A stretch of DNA of 38,575 nucleotides from positions 8,240 to 46,814 of the forward strand of contig CADAHQ010000012.1 in NCBI GenBank assembly GCA_902787715.1. Direction: 5' to 3'. The position numbers were made by a program, and so were the translations under genes. The notes under the pieces are model-generated. The model searched no databases. It was not told the origin of the DNA and was given only the letters and a program-made list of their open reading frames with translations. This document shows positions 23,674 to 32,336 of the stretch, piece by piece (within the stretch, counting starts at the first letter, position 1; every line of letters begins with the position of its first letter). The DNA is from an uncultured Lachnospiraceae bacterium (GTDB lineage Bacteria > Bacillota > Clostridia > Lachnospirales > Lachnospiraceae).

Positions 23674-25071
23674 TCATTCATCCTCTGCACCGGCGGCGTC
23701 GAAGAGAGCCTTCACGGAGGGCGCGCCCTTCGTCAGTTTCTTGATGCTCAAATCATCGGCCTTGTCGTTTGCCAAGCGAAGCTGGTTCGCCGAACCAAGG
23801 AGCGCTTCCTTGGTCTTCTGAAGGTGGTCGATGGTCTTGTCGATCTCCTCGATGGCTTTCTCGAATTTTTCACTCGCGATGCGGTAATTGCGGGAGAACT
23901 GCTCTTTGAAGGCATTCATGTTCCGCTCAAAATTCGTCACGTCCACCTGCTGGCTCCGAACCACCGCCAGCTCGTGCCGATAGTCCGCGGCGCGCATCGC
24001 GGCGTTGCGAAGAAGCGTGATCATCGGGATGAAAAACTGCGGCCGGATTACATACATTTTATCATACCGATACGAAACGTCAACAATACCGTTGTTGTAA
24101 TATTCGCTGTCGGCCTCCAGAAGGGATACCAGCACCGCGTACTCGCAGTTTTTCTCGCGGCGGTCCTTGTCAAGCTTCGCGAAGAAATCCTCATTTCTGT
24201 GCTTCGTGGCCGTCTCATCCAGCTCGTTCTTCATCTCGAACATGATGGACAGAAGCTCGTTGCCGTCGTCATCGCTCTCGCGGAAGATGAAGTCGCCCTT
24301 GGTGCCGCCGCTGGCGTCGTTGTCCTTCTCAAAATACGCCTTCGGAAAGGCTGTCATCCGCAGCTTGTTAAATTCAATCAGGCAGTGCTGCTCCAAGCTC
24401 TCGCCCACCATCTTGGTGGACTGTTTCGCCTTAAAATCCTTGTAAAATGCAATCTCGTCGTCCTTGGTCCGCAGCTGCTGCTCGTACTGCTCCTCCTTCG
24501 CGCGGAGCTCGGTCTCGCGCTGTGTCTTCGCCGCCGCAAGGTCGTTTTCGCGCTGCAGGTCCTTGGCCTGCAGCTGACTCTCGTACTGCTGCTTCAAGGA
24601 TGCCTCGCCGGCCTCCAGAAGGGCGATTCGCTGTGCCCGCTTCGCCAGCTCCTCCTCGCGCTTCGCAAGCTCCTCCCGGGCCTGCTGCTCGCTCTTCGAA
24701 AGTGCTTCCCGGGCCTGCTGCTCGCTCTTGGAGACAGCCTCCGTGACGGCCAACCGACGCTCCGTCTCGGCGCGCTCCAGCGCTGCCCGTAGGCTTGCAA
24801 TCTCCGTCTCCTTCTGTTGCAGGGCTGCCGCGGCCTTCTGGGCATTTGCCGCGAGGGCGTCGTCCTTCGCACGCAGCTTCGCGTCAGTCTCCTGCTCCTG
24901 CTTCATCTGCGCTAATCTGGCCTCGCCCTCCTTGCGCGCCGAAACCTCCGCCACGCGCCGCTCAAGCTCCTTCGAAAACTCCTCGTCCCGCACCTGCTGC
25001 GCAATCTGCGCATAGCCGGACTCATCCACCGAAAATACGGTCCCGCAATTCGGGCACTTGATTTCCTTCAT
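23674..25071 (-). CDS. DUF2130 coiled-coil protein
   Basis: 465 residues from the ATG at 25071 (GGAAGGGGTGAG before it). The N-terminus is a half zinc-ribbon ([13 protein letters not shown]) with only one Cys pair visible. Residues about 30-195 are a long Glu/Gln/Arg/Ala coiled coil with repeated SEQQAREEL and SEQQAREAL segments. The C-terminal half (about 195-420), including [24 protein letters not shown] and [11 protein letters not shown], is the DUF2130 region. The Asp/Glu/Lys spacing there (GDFI, then FEMKNE) suggests a PD-(D/E)xK nuclease-like core, which is inference. The protein is cytoplasmic and its function is not established for the family. Confidence 0.85.
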   Translation of the reverse strand: MKEIKCPNCGTVFSVDESGYAQIAQQVRDEEFSKELERRVAEVSARKEGEARLAQMKQEQETDAKLRAKDDALAANAQKAAAALQQKETEIASLRAALERAETERRLAVTEAVSKSEQQAREALSKSEQQAREELAKREEELAKRAQRIALLEAGEASLKQQYESQLQAKDLQRENDLAAAKTQRETELRAKEEQYEQQLRTKDDEIAFYKDFKAKQSTKMVGESLEQHCLIEFNKLRMTAFPKAYFEKDNDASGGTKGDFIFRESDDDGNELLSIMFEMKNELDETATKHRNEDFFAKLDKDRREKNCEYAVLVSLLEADSEYYNNGIVDVSYRYDKMYVIRPQFFIPMITLLRNAAMRAADYRHELAVVRSQQVDVTNFERNMNAFKEQFSRNYRIASEKFEKAIEEIDKTIDHLQKTKEALLGSANQLRLANDKADDLSIKKLTKGAPSVKALFDAAGAEDE

Positions 25072-25100
25072 CTGCTCACCCCTTCCCGGAAGCAGCAACA

Positions 25101-25121
25101 GGGCAAGTGAATACCTTGCCC
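25101..25121 (-). terminator. Hairpin before the DUF2130 gene
   Basis: GGGCAAG (25101-25107) and CTTGCCC (25115-25121) flank a 7-nt loop. Outer complementary bases (GGAAGC/GCTTCC) could extend it on the minus strand. It lies 30 bp ahead of the DUF2130 ATG, where it could act as an attenuator or mask the ribosome binding region. The T run is weak. Confidence 0.4.
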
Positions 25122-25353
25122 CATAGCTTCCCGTTTTTGTTTGTCTTACCTGGTCAAATCAATCAAACACCTGGCCGTGACCTTGTTTCCATAGCGGTCG
25201 ACAATATACGCGGTATACATGTTCGGAGTCTTTTTTCCTCCGGCGATCGTTGTCGTGCGATTGACATTCTTAGGTTACGTCAAAGGTGCATTCGGTAACC
25301 GCTGTCGCGCCGTCCACGACCATCACGCGGTAGGTTCCCGGCAAATCAATATT

Positions 25354-25382
25354 ATTATACCAATTTCGGCCGTTTGCGGCAA
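25354..25382 (-). promoter_or_regulatory. Promoter of intergenic region A
   Basis: Minus strand TTGCCG (plus 25377-25382), a 17-bp spacer and TATAAT (plus 25354-25359). The surrounding bases match those of the promoter at 27889-27917, including GAAA, then GGTATAATAA. It probably drives the DUF2130 gene through a leader of about 280 bp. Confidence 0.65.
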
Positions 25383-25613
25383 CTGCCAAGTGGCATTTCC
25401 GAGTTCGTGTTCGAGTTCGATTGCTCCCGAGCCCTGCGCGAATCACCACGGATACTGATTTCGGCGCGGGATTTATGGGAGAATTTTTGCGCGCGGCAAG
25501 ATTGCGGCTGACCCGCGGCCAATGCCCTCCGCGAGCTTCTCTACATCCTCCTTATCGGAAGGACAAGCAACACGCTCGCGCGCTGAACAACGCAAAAATT
25601 CCCGTAAGATTCC

Positions 25614-25643
25614 AAAGAGCTGCCGTCACTGCGGCAGCTCTTT
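25614..25643. terminator. Terminator hairpin overlapping the ATPase stop codon
   Basis: Arms AAAGAGCTGCCG (25614-25625) and CGGCAGCTCTTT (25632-25643) pair perfectly across a 6-nt loop. The stop codon of the AAA/DUF4143 gene lies inside the loop, and its last codons form one arm. Confidence 0.75.
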
Positions 25644-27491
25644 TAAGTATTCTTCCACGTTTTTGTAGGCGATGCCGTCCTCCATGGCGTTCTCGCCGCG
25701 GTACAGCACGGTCCGCGCCGAAATCTCGCCGTACCGGTGCCGAACCTTCGCACACAGCTTCTCGTCCGCAAGGTGCCTGCGCTGCATCGCGTCGCGCTTA
25801 TCGCTGTGCTTAATCTCGAAAATCTCGCACTGATTCCGCTCGCGGTACCACACCACCATATCAAACTCTCCGACCGGAAAATGCATCGTAAACACTTCTG
25901 CGTCTTTCCTTGCCTCCTGCGTCTCCAAAAGCACAATCTCCTCCATCATGCGCCCGCGCACCTCCTCTAAGATGCGCTCGGTAATGCGGTTGCGCTCATC
26001 CGCGGAAACCGCGCGGAAGGTGTCGTCCATCATAAGCTTCTCAATCAGCGCCTTCGCCTGCGCATACCTAAGCCCCGGCTGCGTAATCACGACCCGGTTC
26101 CCGCGCAGATTGTAATCGGCCTCGGAAACCACGGGCACATCCACCGTGAGGCCCAAAAGATCCAGATACTCCCGAATCAGTTTCCGATGCGCGTCCGTAA
26201 TCTCCACGGACATCTCGTCCTTGTTGCGAATCTCGAGCATCTCCCGAAGGCGCGCTGTGATCGTCTCCGTGTCAACGCGGTCCAAGATATCGGTCGGCTT
26301 CTGCCGGTCCTTCCGCAGATTCGACGCGGAAACGCGCAGATCGTGCGAGTACCACGGCCTCGTCAAAACCTCCAGGGTAAATGCATGGTTGATATCCTCC
26401 ACAACCCGGTTGATGGCGCCGGTCAGCTCGCCGCGCTCGTGCATTTGCCGAAGGGCCGCCAGATGGCGGCCGTAATTGTACCGCTCCAGCGAGTGCTGAA
26501 TGTTCTTCGCAATCGCGCTGTCCACGTACTCCTCCGCCGATTTCTCGCTGGCAAATGCCGCCTCGCCGTTATAAAGCAGCCCGCTTCGGCTCATCGTCCC
26601 GCCGTACCGGATGTACTCATCGATGCCGCGCACGCCGAGCACGCGCTCAAATTCGCCGTACGAAATGTGCGTCGTGTGAATCACCTCGCACCGGTCATAC
26701 AGCTCCTCATCCTCCGCAAGCGTAAGCCCCAGAGAGTCCGTCCCGCACAGCACAATCTTCATCCCGTTCGCCGCGTACACATCCGAAAGCAGCGCGGCTC
26801 CCTCCAGAAAATCCTCCACCAACGTGACTTCATCGAAGAAAACGTACCGAACGCCATCGCGCTCCAACTGCTGCATCGCCCGGTTGACATGCGCCATCCG
26901 ACACCCCGGCAACACCTGCACAACCGCTGCCTTTTCGAGCATCTCCTCGCTCAAATCCCCGACGACCTGCCGAATCATCGTGGTCTTCCCGGTCCTGCGG
27001 AGCCCGCACAAAACCAGCACCCTCTCCGACTCCTCATCAAAGACAAATGCCCGCAGCCTCTCGTAGCACCCTCTCTTCTTCCATCCCTTCACCTTCTCCG
27101 AATACGACCGAAGCCCCTCTCCGCTGCGTACCACAAGCGGCAGCGAACCAAGCCCCGCTCCAAACTTCACTGCGTCACTGTCCTCCGCCACCCGGTACGG
27201 CCGAAGGAACTCCGTCGCATTATATTCCCCACGCGCCGTCCTTTTCTCAGCAGAAAACGCCTCCGAATAATACATCGCAAGCCGTAACAATTGTTCGTAC
27301 TCTTTCCGCTCCGCAATCTCCGCCGCCAGCGGCTCGACCTCGTGCTCCCTAAGCACCCGGCACCGCTGCCGCCCATCCTCGCGCCACTGATAATACGGAT
27401 ACACATGCCCCTTAATCGTCTTATATGTGATCCCGCCTGGCGGCAACGCCGCAATGCGCTCCTTCAATCTGCTAATGGAATCATTTGACAT
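25626..27491 (-). CDS. AAA ATPase with DUF4143 region and N-terminal DUF6788-like domain
   Basis: 621 residues from the ATG at 27491, preceded by AAAGGAGG. The open frame continues 57 codons upstream but contains the promoter. Residues about 10-75 (GGITYKTIKGHVYPYYQWRE and following) resemble a DUF6788-type domain, usually linked to DNA-associated proteins. The ATPase core has Walker A GLRRTGKTT at 163-171 and Walker B YVFFDEVTLVEDF near 225. The C-terminal region is of DUF4143 type, with EFDMVVWYRERNQCEIFEIK near 565-585 carrying a D-x-E-x-K pattern of restriction-like nuclease folds. Typical members are ~400 residues, so the N-terminal ~120 residues are extra. Its cellular role is unknown; members are often accessory and mobile. 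Confidence 0.85.
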   Translation of the reverse strand: MSNDSISRLKERIAALPPGGITYKTIKGHVYPYYQWREDGRQRCRVLREHEVEPLAAEIAERKEYEQLLRLAMYYSEAFSAEKRTARGEYNATEFLRPYRVAEDSDAVKFGAGLGSLPLVVRSGEGLRSYSEKVKGWKKRGCYERLRAFVFDEESERVLVLCGLRRTGKTTMIRQVVGDLSEEMLEKAAVVQVLPGCRMAHVNRAMQQLERDGVRYVFFDEVTLVEDFLEGAALLSDVYAANGMKIVLCGTDSLGLTLAEDEELYDRCEVIHTTHISYGEFERVLGVRGIDEYIRYGGTMSRSGLLYNGEAAFASEKSAEEYVDSAIAKNIQHSLERYNYGRHLAALRQMHERGELTGAINRVVEDINHAFTLEVLTRPWYSHDLRVSASNLRKDRQKPTDILDRVDTETITARLREMLEIRNKDEMSVEITDAHRKLIREYLDLLGLTVDVPVVSEADYNLRGNRVVITQPGLRYAQAKALIEKLMMDDTFRAVSADERNRITERILEEVRGRMMEEIVLLETQEARKDAEVFTMHFPVGEFDMVVWYRERNQCEIFEIKHSDKRDAMQRRHLADEKLCAKVRHRYGEISARTVLYRGENAMEDGIAYKNVEEYLKELPQ

Positions 27492-27543
27492 GACGAGCCT
27501 CCTTTCCGGGGTAATGCCGATGTGGCATTCGGTTTGTGTGTAC

Positions 27544-27572
27544 AGCATAGCATGGTTAACCGCGAATGTCAA
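27544..27572 (-). promoter_or_regulatory. Sigma-A promoter of the AAA/DUF4143 gene
   Basis: Minus strand TTGACA (plus 27567-27572), 17-bp spacer, TATGCT (plus 27544-27549) preceded by TGC. It is flanked by two GTTAAC sites, a possible operator arrangement. Confidence 0.75.
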
Positions 27573-27595
27573 TTTGAAGTTAACAAGGCAAAGAG

Positions 27596-27621
27596 AAGAG
27601 CGGTCGCAAGGAACCGCTCTT
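27596..27621 (-). terminator. Hairpin just upstream of the ATPase promoter
   Basis: Arms AAGAGCGGT (27596-27604) and ACCGCTCTT (27613-27621). On the minus strand it is followed by TTCTCTTT. It resembles the terminator at 28058-28080 in stem sequence. It would end a transcript of about 290 nt started at 27889. Confidence 0.6.
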
Positions 27622-27888
27622 TCTAAGCAAAGGTAAAACTGATCAAGGCACATCACTTTCATTTTACAGACAACTGCACTGCTCTCAAACTTCTCAAAGA
27701 TTTCTTCTTTCGGAGGAGTGTTTGAGTCCCCTAGCGGTCAACATTGTCCAGATGAACCGTCAGCGTTCCGTCGCCGAGCTCGACCACGCAAAGCCCGACC
27801 GCCGCACGAGCACCAAAATTCTCGTCATCTTTTTCATCATTACACACTCCATACGCCACGCGCTTTCCCGCGGCAAATGCCACCTTTT

Positions 27889-27917
27889 ATTATACCTTTT
27901 TCGCCCTCCTGCGGCAA
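27889..27917 (-). promoter_or_regulatory. Promoter of intergenic region B
   Basis: Minus strand TTGCCG (plus 27912-27917), 17-bp spacer, TATAAT (plus 27889-27894). Its hexamers, spacing and several flanking bases equal those of the promoter at 25354-25382. What it transcribes is unclear; a terminator-like hairpin lies about 270 bp downstream. Confidence 0.6.
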
Positions 27918-28057
27918 CACAAAGTTTGCCGCGCGGCGCGCCCAAAAGGCGGGGGTGCATTTGCCGCGCCTTTGCCCCGTTGGGGCCTTGCGTGAATCAC
28001 CATAGATACTGATGAGAGGGGGAAACTTATGGGGAGTTTGGAAAATGCATAAAGAAA

Positions 28058-28080
28058 AGAGCGGCCACAAAGGACCGCTC
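28058..28080 (-). terminator. Terminator of the Cys-repeat protein gene
   Basis: Read on the minus strand, GAGCGGTC and GGCCGCTC pair (one G-U) around a short loop and are followed by TTTTCTTT. It lies about 45 bp past the stop codon. Confidence 0.75.
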
Positions 28081-28125
28081 CTCTCTGATTTTCGCAAAAC
28101 CTTTCCTTGTCCAAACAACAGACTA

Positions 28126-31100
28126 CTACTGCTGAATCACCATGTTCTTCCAGTTGATTTCATATATTTCATCGAATATATAAACCCACATTCTTTCACT
28201 CCAATTGTGACCCTCATTGGAATCCAGTTCCGTTCCAGTAATGGAAACAGAAATCTCTCCGGTTATATCTTTCTGGGGATAAATGTCCATCACTGCCATT
28301 GTGCGGCCATATCTAAAATATCCCTCATCAAATCTTATTTGATCATTTTCCGGCTGATTCCAATAGTCTGTAAAAGCTTGTTTTAATCCTCCAACGTGAT
28401 TAACAACTCCTCGCGCAGCTAAAAACTTAGAGAGCGCTCCGGAAATAGCATCTTCAGAAATTGTCGAAAAAACCGAAACACCAGTTTCTGCAAAAGTTTC
28501 CGCAATAGCGCTATTCAATTCTTCTTCTGTCGAATCATGAACATAAGCGTAAGCAATGTTGTCAGCAAGACCCGAAAGGAGCGATGCCGGAATGGCGATT
28601 GCATTCAACTCCGGATATGCTTCAGCCAGAATACCAAGAAAATCTGTCGTCAGCCCCAAAAGGTTTGTACCGCAAAGCAACAGGGTCTCTCCAAACGTTT
28701 GATTATCATGCTCTACCAAATAATCAGAATACACCTCTGTGAAGATAACATTCTCTTTCAGATCGCTGAGCCAATAAACAATACACTTTAAAGCAGCATC
28801 ACCCTTGATATCCTCAATTTCCACTGCTGTATTAAGTTTAACCTTCAAAGATGTCGGATGCGTTTCGCTTACATTGCGCGACAGTTTCAAATAAGAAACC
28901 TCGTACTTAAGCCAAATGTCTTGATAATTGTTGTAATTAATGCTATAACTCGGCGCACCATTCTTCTTCACACAGAACGGATCTTCTCGATGAAACAGGA
29001 AGAATGCATTGTTTCCGCTGGCAGACATCCGAATTCCACTACCATTCGTGTTAAAATAATCGCTTTCCGAGAGGGTGCCCCCTTTATTTACATAGTCAAG
29101 GTACTCATTATGAAGTTGATTCTTTGTAACTGCTTTACCCGTAGAATCAATATATCCCTTAGGACGATATTGAGCCACAGCAATTCTAATCTTCTCACGC
29201 TTACCAGTATTGTCCGCAACACTGAGCGACACTTCAGTGCGCCTGAAGGCCGCAGAGTTATCACTTTCACTGATAGCATCAAAGCAAGGATCAATAACAA
29301 TCCAATAACCACCACTAACTGCTTCAATATGAACCCAATCCTCATGAGTCTCAATTGCTACATTTTCTTCGTTTGAACTTGCATAGGTAAAAGAAACAAA
29401 CGTTTTATTCTTTGTCGGAACAAGGTCACCATTTTCCCAGTTCACCTTGCTGCCCAGTTTTTTCATCTGAAGATGGCCTCTGGCATCACAATAATAAGTC
29501 CATCCTGACGTCTTTTCCCATACAGCGTACAATTCTGCAGAATTACCCAACTCAGAAACAACATCTTGTACTTTGTTCACATCAGTAAGGATAACATCTG
29601 CGTTATTACGAATGCACCACCCCAACAAAACAAAACTTTCATCAACCACAAGGTCTGAAGGAACTGCTACAGATAACAGATTGTCATCAAGCGAAAAATA
29701 TGACTCAACCGTATCTGCATAACCGGCCTGATTCCAGTGATATGTGATTTTTGTCTTCTTCAATCGCGGGATAACCTCAGTGTATTCGTCACCGCAGAAT
29801 ACACACTTGCAAAGAAGCTTACCCTCGAAGTATTCACTTGCCTCAAGTACCACCGTTTTGTTATAGAAGTGCTCACGTGTTACTTCAATTCCACAGATTT
29901 CACAGGTGCAAGTGCAGAATGTTTCATCTTTCTCCTTAAGCTGCCAGGTATGATCTCCGTATGCCTGAATGCTACGTCCGTCTCTTACGTGGCCGCATTT
30001 TGTACACTTATACTCCTGCTTTCCCGGCACACAATCGTGAGGTGCCGTTGTTTCCCACTGATAATTATGAGCTTCCGTCTTTGTTGCATCACATACCGAA
30101 CACCGATATGTCTCATAGCCTTCCGATGTCCCTACTGCACCCACAAAAGGCTCCAGTTTCCAGGTGTGATCCCCATAGTACTGAACACTCCGGAATCCTG
30201 TTTCCTTACCGCAAGAACTACAGGTGTAAACTTCTGTTCCGGAGCCAGCACATGTCGGGGCATATTTCAAACTCCAGCTACCATTATGCGGAATCTCGTT
30301 AACTACTTCTGTTTTTGTCATCGAGCAGCCTGGATTAGTACAATTAAACGTCTTCACACCCTTGCTGGTACACGTCGGTTGTGTCGTTATTGTTCCATCA
30401 TCCCAATTATGTCCAAGCGCTGCAATGTCCTGCCTCGCGACCACGTGACCGCAACCTGTTCTCGTACAGTATCTTTCACGTTTTCCCGTCGTAGTGCAGG
30501 TCGCATCAACCGTGGTTCTCCACGCATATGCATGACCGAGAGGATCACCGCTGGTCGCATCACAAACGCTACACGTCTTTGCCTTTGTACAGGTTGCAGC
30601 AACCCAAGTGTGGTCCCCGTAGTACTGAATACTACGCCAAGCGGTTCCTGTGCCGCAAACCTTACAGGTATACTGCTCCGTTCCTGAGCCCTTGCAGGAC
30701 GGCTGAACCGTTATTCTCCACTCACAATTATGTGCAGCCTTAGGAATTTCTTCTGTTGTCGTTGCAGAACAACGAGTGCATTTTTTGGTCTTTACTCCGG
30801 TTGCCATGCACGTCGCTGCCTTCGTTACTGTTCCGTTGTCCCATGCATGTCCGAGTGCATTTGCGAGAACAACATTGCATCTCGTACATTTTTGAGGCGC
30901 AGTACACGTCGCTGCGGCACCTGCACTATGACCAAGTGCATTTATCGTCTCTGTTCTGGTTCCGCCGCAACGACTACATTTAAACGTCTTGACTCCCGTT
31001 GCTGTACAGGTCGCCGCCTTAGTTACTGTTCCATTGTCCCATGCATGTCCAAGCGCATTGTTGATTACAGTACTACATCTTGTACATTTCTGAGGCGCGG

Positions 31101-32085
31101 TACAAGTTGCCGCTGCGCCTGCACTGTGACCAAGCGCAGGAATATAACCGCCGGTCGAATAGCTACATCTTGTACACTTGTAAACGTATTCTCCCTGTGT
31201 TGTACAAGTTGGAGCTTTCGTTTGCTTGTATGGCGCGTCATGTCCAAGCGCATTCTTGAGCGTGACGCCGCATCTTGTACATTTTTGTGCCGTGGTGCAC
31301 GTTGCTGCTGCACCTGCGCTGTGACCAAGCGCATTTTTGAGCGTGACGCCGCATCTTGTGCATTTTTGTGCCGTGGTACAGGTTGCAGCCGCACCATAAC
31401 TATGACCAAGCTTATCCTTAAGAGTAACGCCGCATCGTGTACACTTTTGAGGCGAAGTACACGTTGCAGCTGCTCCTGCTTTGTGACCAAGTGAAGGAAT
31501 ATACCCTCCGGTCGAATAACCACATCCCGAACGGGTACACGTATAAACATAAGTTCCCTGGGTGGTACAAGTTGCCGCCTTTGTTTCTTTGTACACCGTA
31601 CTGTGACCGAGCGCCTTTTGTGCAACATAACCGCACTTCTTGCACCACTTCTGAACGGTACACGTTGCCGCGCTTATGTTCCAAACGTGGCTACAAGCAG
31701 CCTGCTCCTTCGTCATTCTTCCGACGCTGGAAGAACTCGATACTTCTACAACACCTATACTATCGCACTGCTCATCGCAGTGACCATTTTCGCACTCGCA
31801 ATCCCCACAATGTTCGCTGTAACAATCTCCGTCACAATTATCCCCATCGCAGATTACCCCATCGCAGATTTCTTCGTCACAATGACCCCAATCGCAGTTT
31901 TCTTCGTCATAATGACCCCCATCGCAATGATCCCCATCGCAGTGCTCCAATTCACAGCCCAAGTCGCAGAGGTCCAAGTCTGCTGTAGCTGCATTTGCCT
32001 CATCGGCTACTAACGGCGCCAAATACCCAAAAATGATCATGACCGTTAGCATTACAACTAAAATTCGCTTCGCTTTTTGCTTCAC
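28126..32085 (-). CDS. Large secreted Cys-xx-Cys repeat protein with Cys-Asp pentapeptides, InlB-like and BACON-like domains
   Basis: 1319 residues from a GTG at 32085, chosen because AAGGAGTAGG lies just upstream and the signal peptide follows (KQKAKRILVVMLTVMIIFGY to an ANA-like cleavage site). An upstream ATG at 32187 lies before the promoter. The mature N-terminus has a tract of five-residue units such as CDGDH, CDGGH, CDWGH and CDEEI. Then come about 19 repeats with C-x2-C or C-x3-C pairs, each preceded by ATCT or PTCT and ending LGH, common in secreted Clostridia proteins. After that follow an InlB/Listeria-Bacteroides-type repeat (about 780-860), a BACON-like Ig fold (about 862-982) and an unrecognised C-terminal domain. 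No LPxTG or C-terminal anchor is seen, so it is probably released or non-covalently bound. Metal or disulfide binding by the Cys repeats is inference. Confidence 0.85.
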   Translation of the reverse strand: MKQKAKRILVVMLTVMIIFGYLAPLVADEANAATADLDLCDLGCELEHCDGDHCDGGHYDEENCDWGHCDEEICDGVICDGDNCDGDCYSEHCGDCECENGHCDEQCDSIGVVEVSSSSSVGRMTKEQAACSHVWNISAATCTVQKWCKKCGYVAQKALGHSTVYKETKAATCTTQGTYVYTCTRSGCGYSTGGYIPSLGHKAGAAATCTSPQKCTRCGVTLKDKLGHSYGAAATCTTAQKCTRCGVTLKNALGHSAGAAATCTTAQKCTRCGVTLKNALGHDAPYKQTKAPTCTTQGEYVYKCTRCSYSTGGYIPALGHSAGAAATCTAPQKCTRCSTVINNALGHAWDNGTVTKAATCTATGVKTFKCSRCGGTRTETINALGHSAGAAATCTAPQKCTRCNVVLANALGHAWDNGTVTKAATCMATGVKTKKCTRCSATTTEEIPKAAHNCEWRITVQPSCKGSGTEQYTCKVCGTGTAWRSIQYYGDHTWVAATCTKAKTCSVCDATSGDPLGHAYAWRTTVDATCTTTGKRERYCTRTGCGHVVARQDIAALGHNWDDGTITTQPTCTSKGVKTFNCTNPGCSMTKTEVVNEIPHNGSWSLKYAPTCAGSGTEVYTCSSCGKETGFRSVQYYGDHTWKLEPFVGAVGTSEGYETYRCSVCDATKTEAHNYQWETTAPHDCVPGKQEYKCTKCGHVRDGRSIQAYGDHTWQLKEKDETFCTCTCEICGIEVTREHFYNKTVVLEASEYFEGKLLCKCVFCGDEYTEVIPRLKKTKITYHWNQAGYADTVESYFSLDDNLLSVAVPSDLVVDESFVLLGWCIRNNADVILTDVNKVQDVVSELGNSAELYAVWEKTSGWTYYCDARGHLQMKKLGSKVNWENGDLVPTKNKTFVSFTYASSNEENVAIETHEDWVHIEAVSGGYWIVIDPCFDAISESDNSAAFRRTEVSLSVADNTGKREKIRIAVAQYRPKGYIDSTGKAVTKNQLHNEYLDYVNKGGTLSESDYFNTNGSGIRMSASGNNAFFLFHREDPFCVKKNGAPSYSINYNNYQDIWLKYEVSYLKLSRNVSETHPTSLKVKLNTAVEIEDIKGDAALKCIVYWLSDLKENVIFTEVYSDYLVEHDNQTFGETLLLCGTNLLGLTTDFLGILAEAYPELNAIAIPASLLSGLADNIAYAYVHDSTEEELNSAIAETFAETGVSVFSTISEDAISGALSKFLAARGVVNHVGGLKQAFTDYWNQPENDQIRFDEGYFRYGRTMAVMDIYPQKDITGEISVSITGTELDSNEGHNWSERMWVYIFDEIYEINWKNMVIQQ
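31246..31488 (-). repeat. Three 81-bp tandem coding repeats
   Basis: Within the Cys-repeat gene, copies start at 31246, 31327 and 31408 and encode 27-residue units built on ATCTTAQKCTRCGVTLKNAL. The first two copies are nearly identical in DNA and the third is more diverged. Such copies can recombine and change repeat number. Confidence 0.75.
31765..31970 (-). repeat. 15-bp tandem coding repeats (Cys-Asp pentapeptides)
   Basis: Just after the signal peptide the DNA repeats a 15-bp unit (plus strand near ATCGCAGTG/ATCGCAGATT), encoding about eight consecutive five-residue units of form C-D-(G/E/W)-x-(H/N/I), one with Tyr for Cys. Less regular Cys/Asp/Glu/His-rich sequence flanks it. Confidence 0.75.
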
Positions 32086-32136
32086 TTTCCTACTCCTTTT
32101 TATTATTATTTTTTTCTGACGCGAGCCAGATGCCTC

Positions 32137-32165
32137 AGTGTAGCATGTTTTGAAAAGCGAGTCAA
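32137..32165 (-). promoter_or_regulatory. Sigma-A promoter of the Cys-repeat protein gene
   Basis: Minus strand TTGACT (plus 32160-32165), 17-bp spacer, TACACT (plus 32137-32142) preceded by TGC. The GTG start is about 50 bp downstream. Confidence 0.75.
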
Positions 32166-32336
32166 TAACATTTACATATGTATACAAGTATTATATTTCT
32201 TTTTGTTTCTGCGACTATTTCGGTTCAATTACCGACTATCCTTTCGGGAAAATTCTCCCGTTTCGATACTTTCTGACGTACTGACAAATGTTCCGACACT
32301 TTCCGCATTTACTAACCACTTTTTTTGATTGGTTGC

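Larger units (their letters stand above)
25072..25625. other. Intergenic region A with promoter and conserved block
   Basis: 554 bp upstream of the DUF2130 gene. It holds a 7-bp hairpin (25101-25121), a leftward promoter (25354-25382) and a block at 25433-25460 that recurs at 27985-28012. Two minus-strand reading frames look faintly protein-like. One ends NLPGTYRVMVVDGATAVT-like and the other ends NMYTAYIVDRYGNKVTARCL. They are short, lack starts and sit in different frames, so they may be remnants of a surface protein, but this is not certain. Confidence 0.5.
27492..28125. other. Intergenic region B with promoters, hairpins and conserved block
   Basis: 634 bp between the ATPase gene and the large Cys-repeat gene. 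It contains the ATPase promoter (27544-27572), a hairpin (27596-27621), a second leftward promoter (27889-27917), the conserved block (27985-28012) and the terminator of the upstream gene (28058-28080). A minus-strand reading frame at about 27733-27883 ends VVELGDGTLTVHLDNVDR. It starts with GTG right after the -10 box with no ribosome binding site, so I regard it as a remnant or chance frame. Confidence 0.55.

Noticed and set aside
27733-27883. Short minus frame ending VVELGDGTLTVHLDNVDR as a gene
   Set aside because: It starts within a few bases of the -10 box with no ribosome binding site. Described as a possible remnant only.
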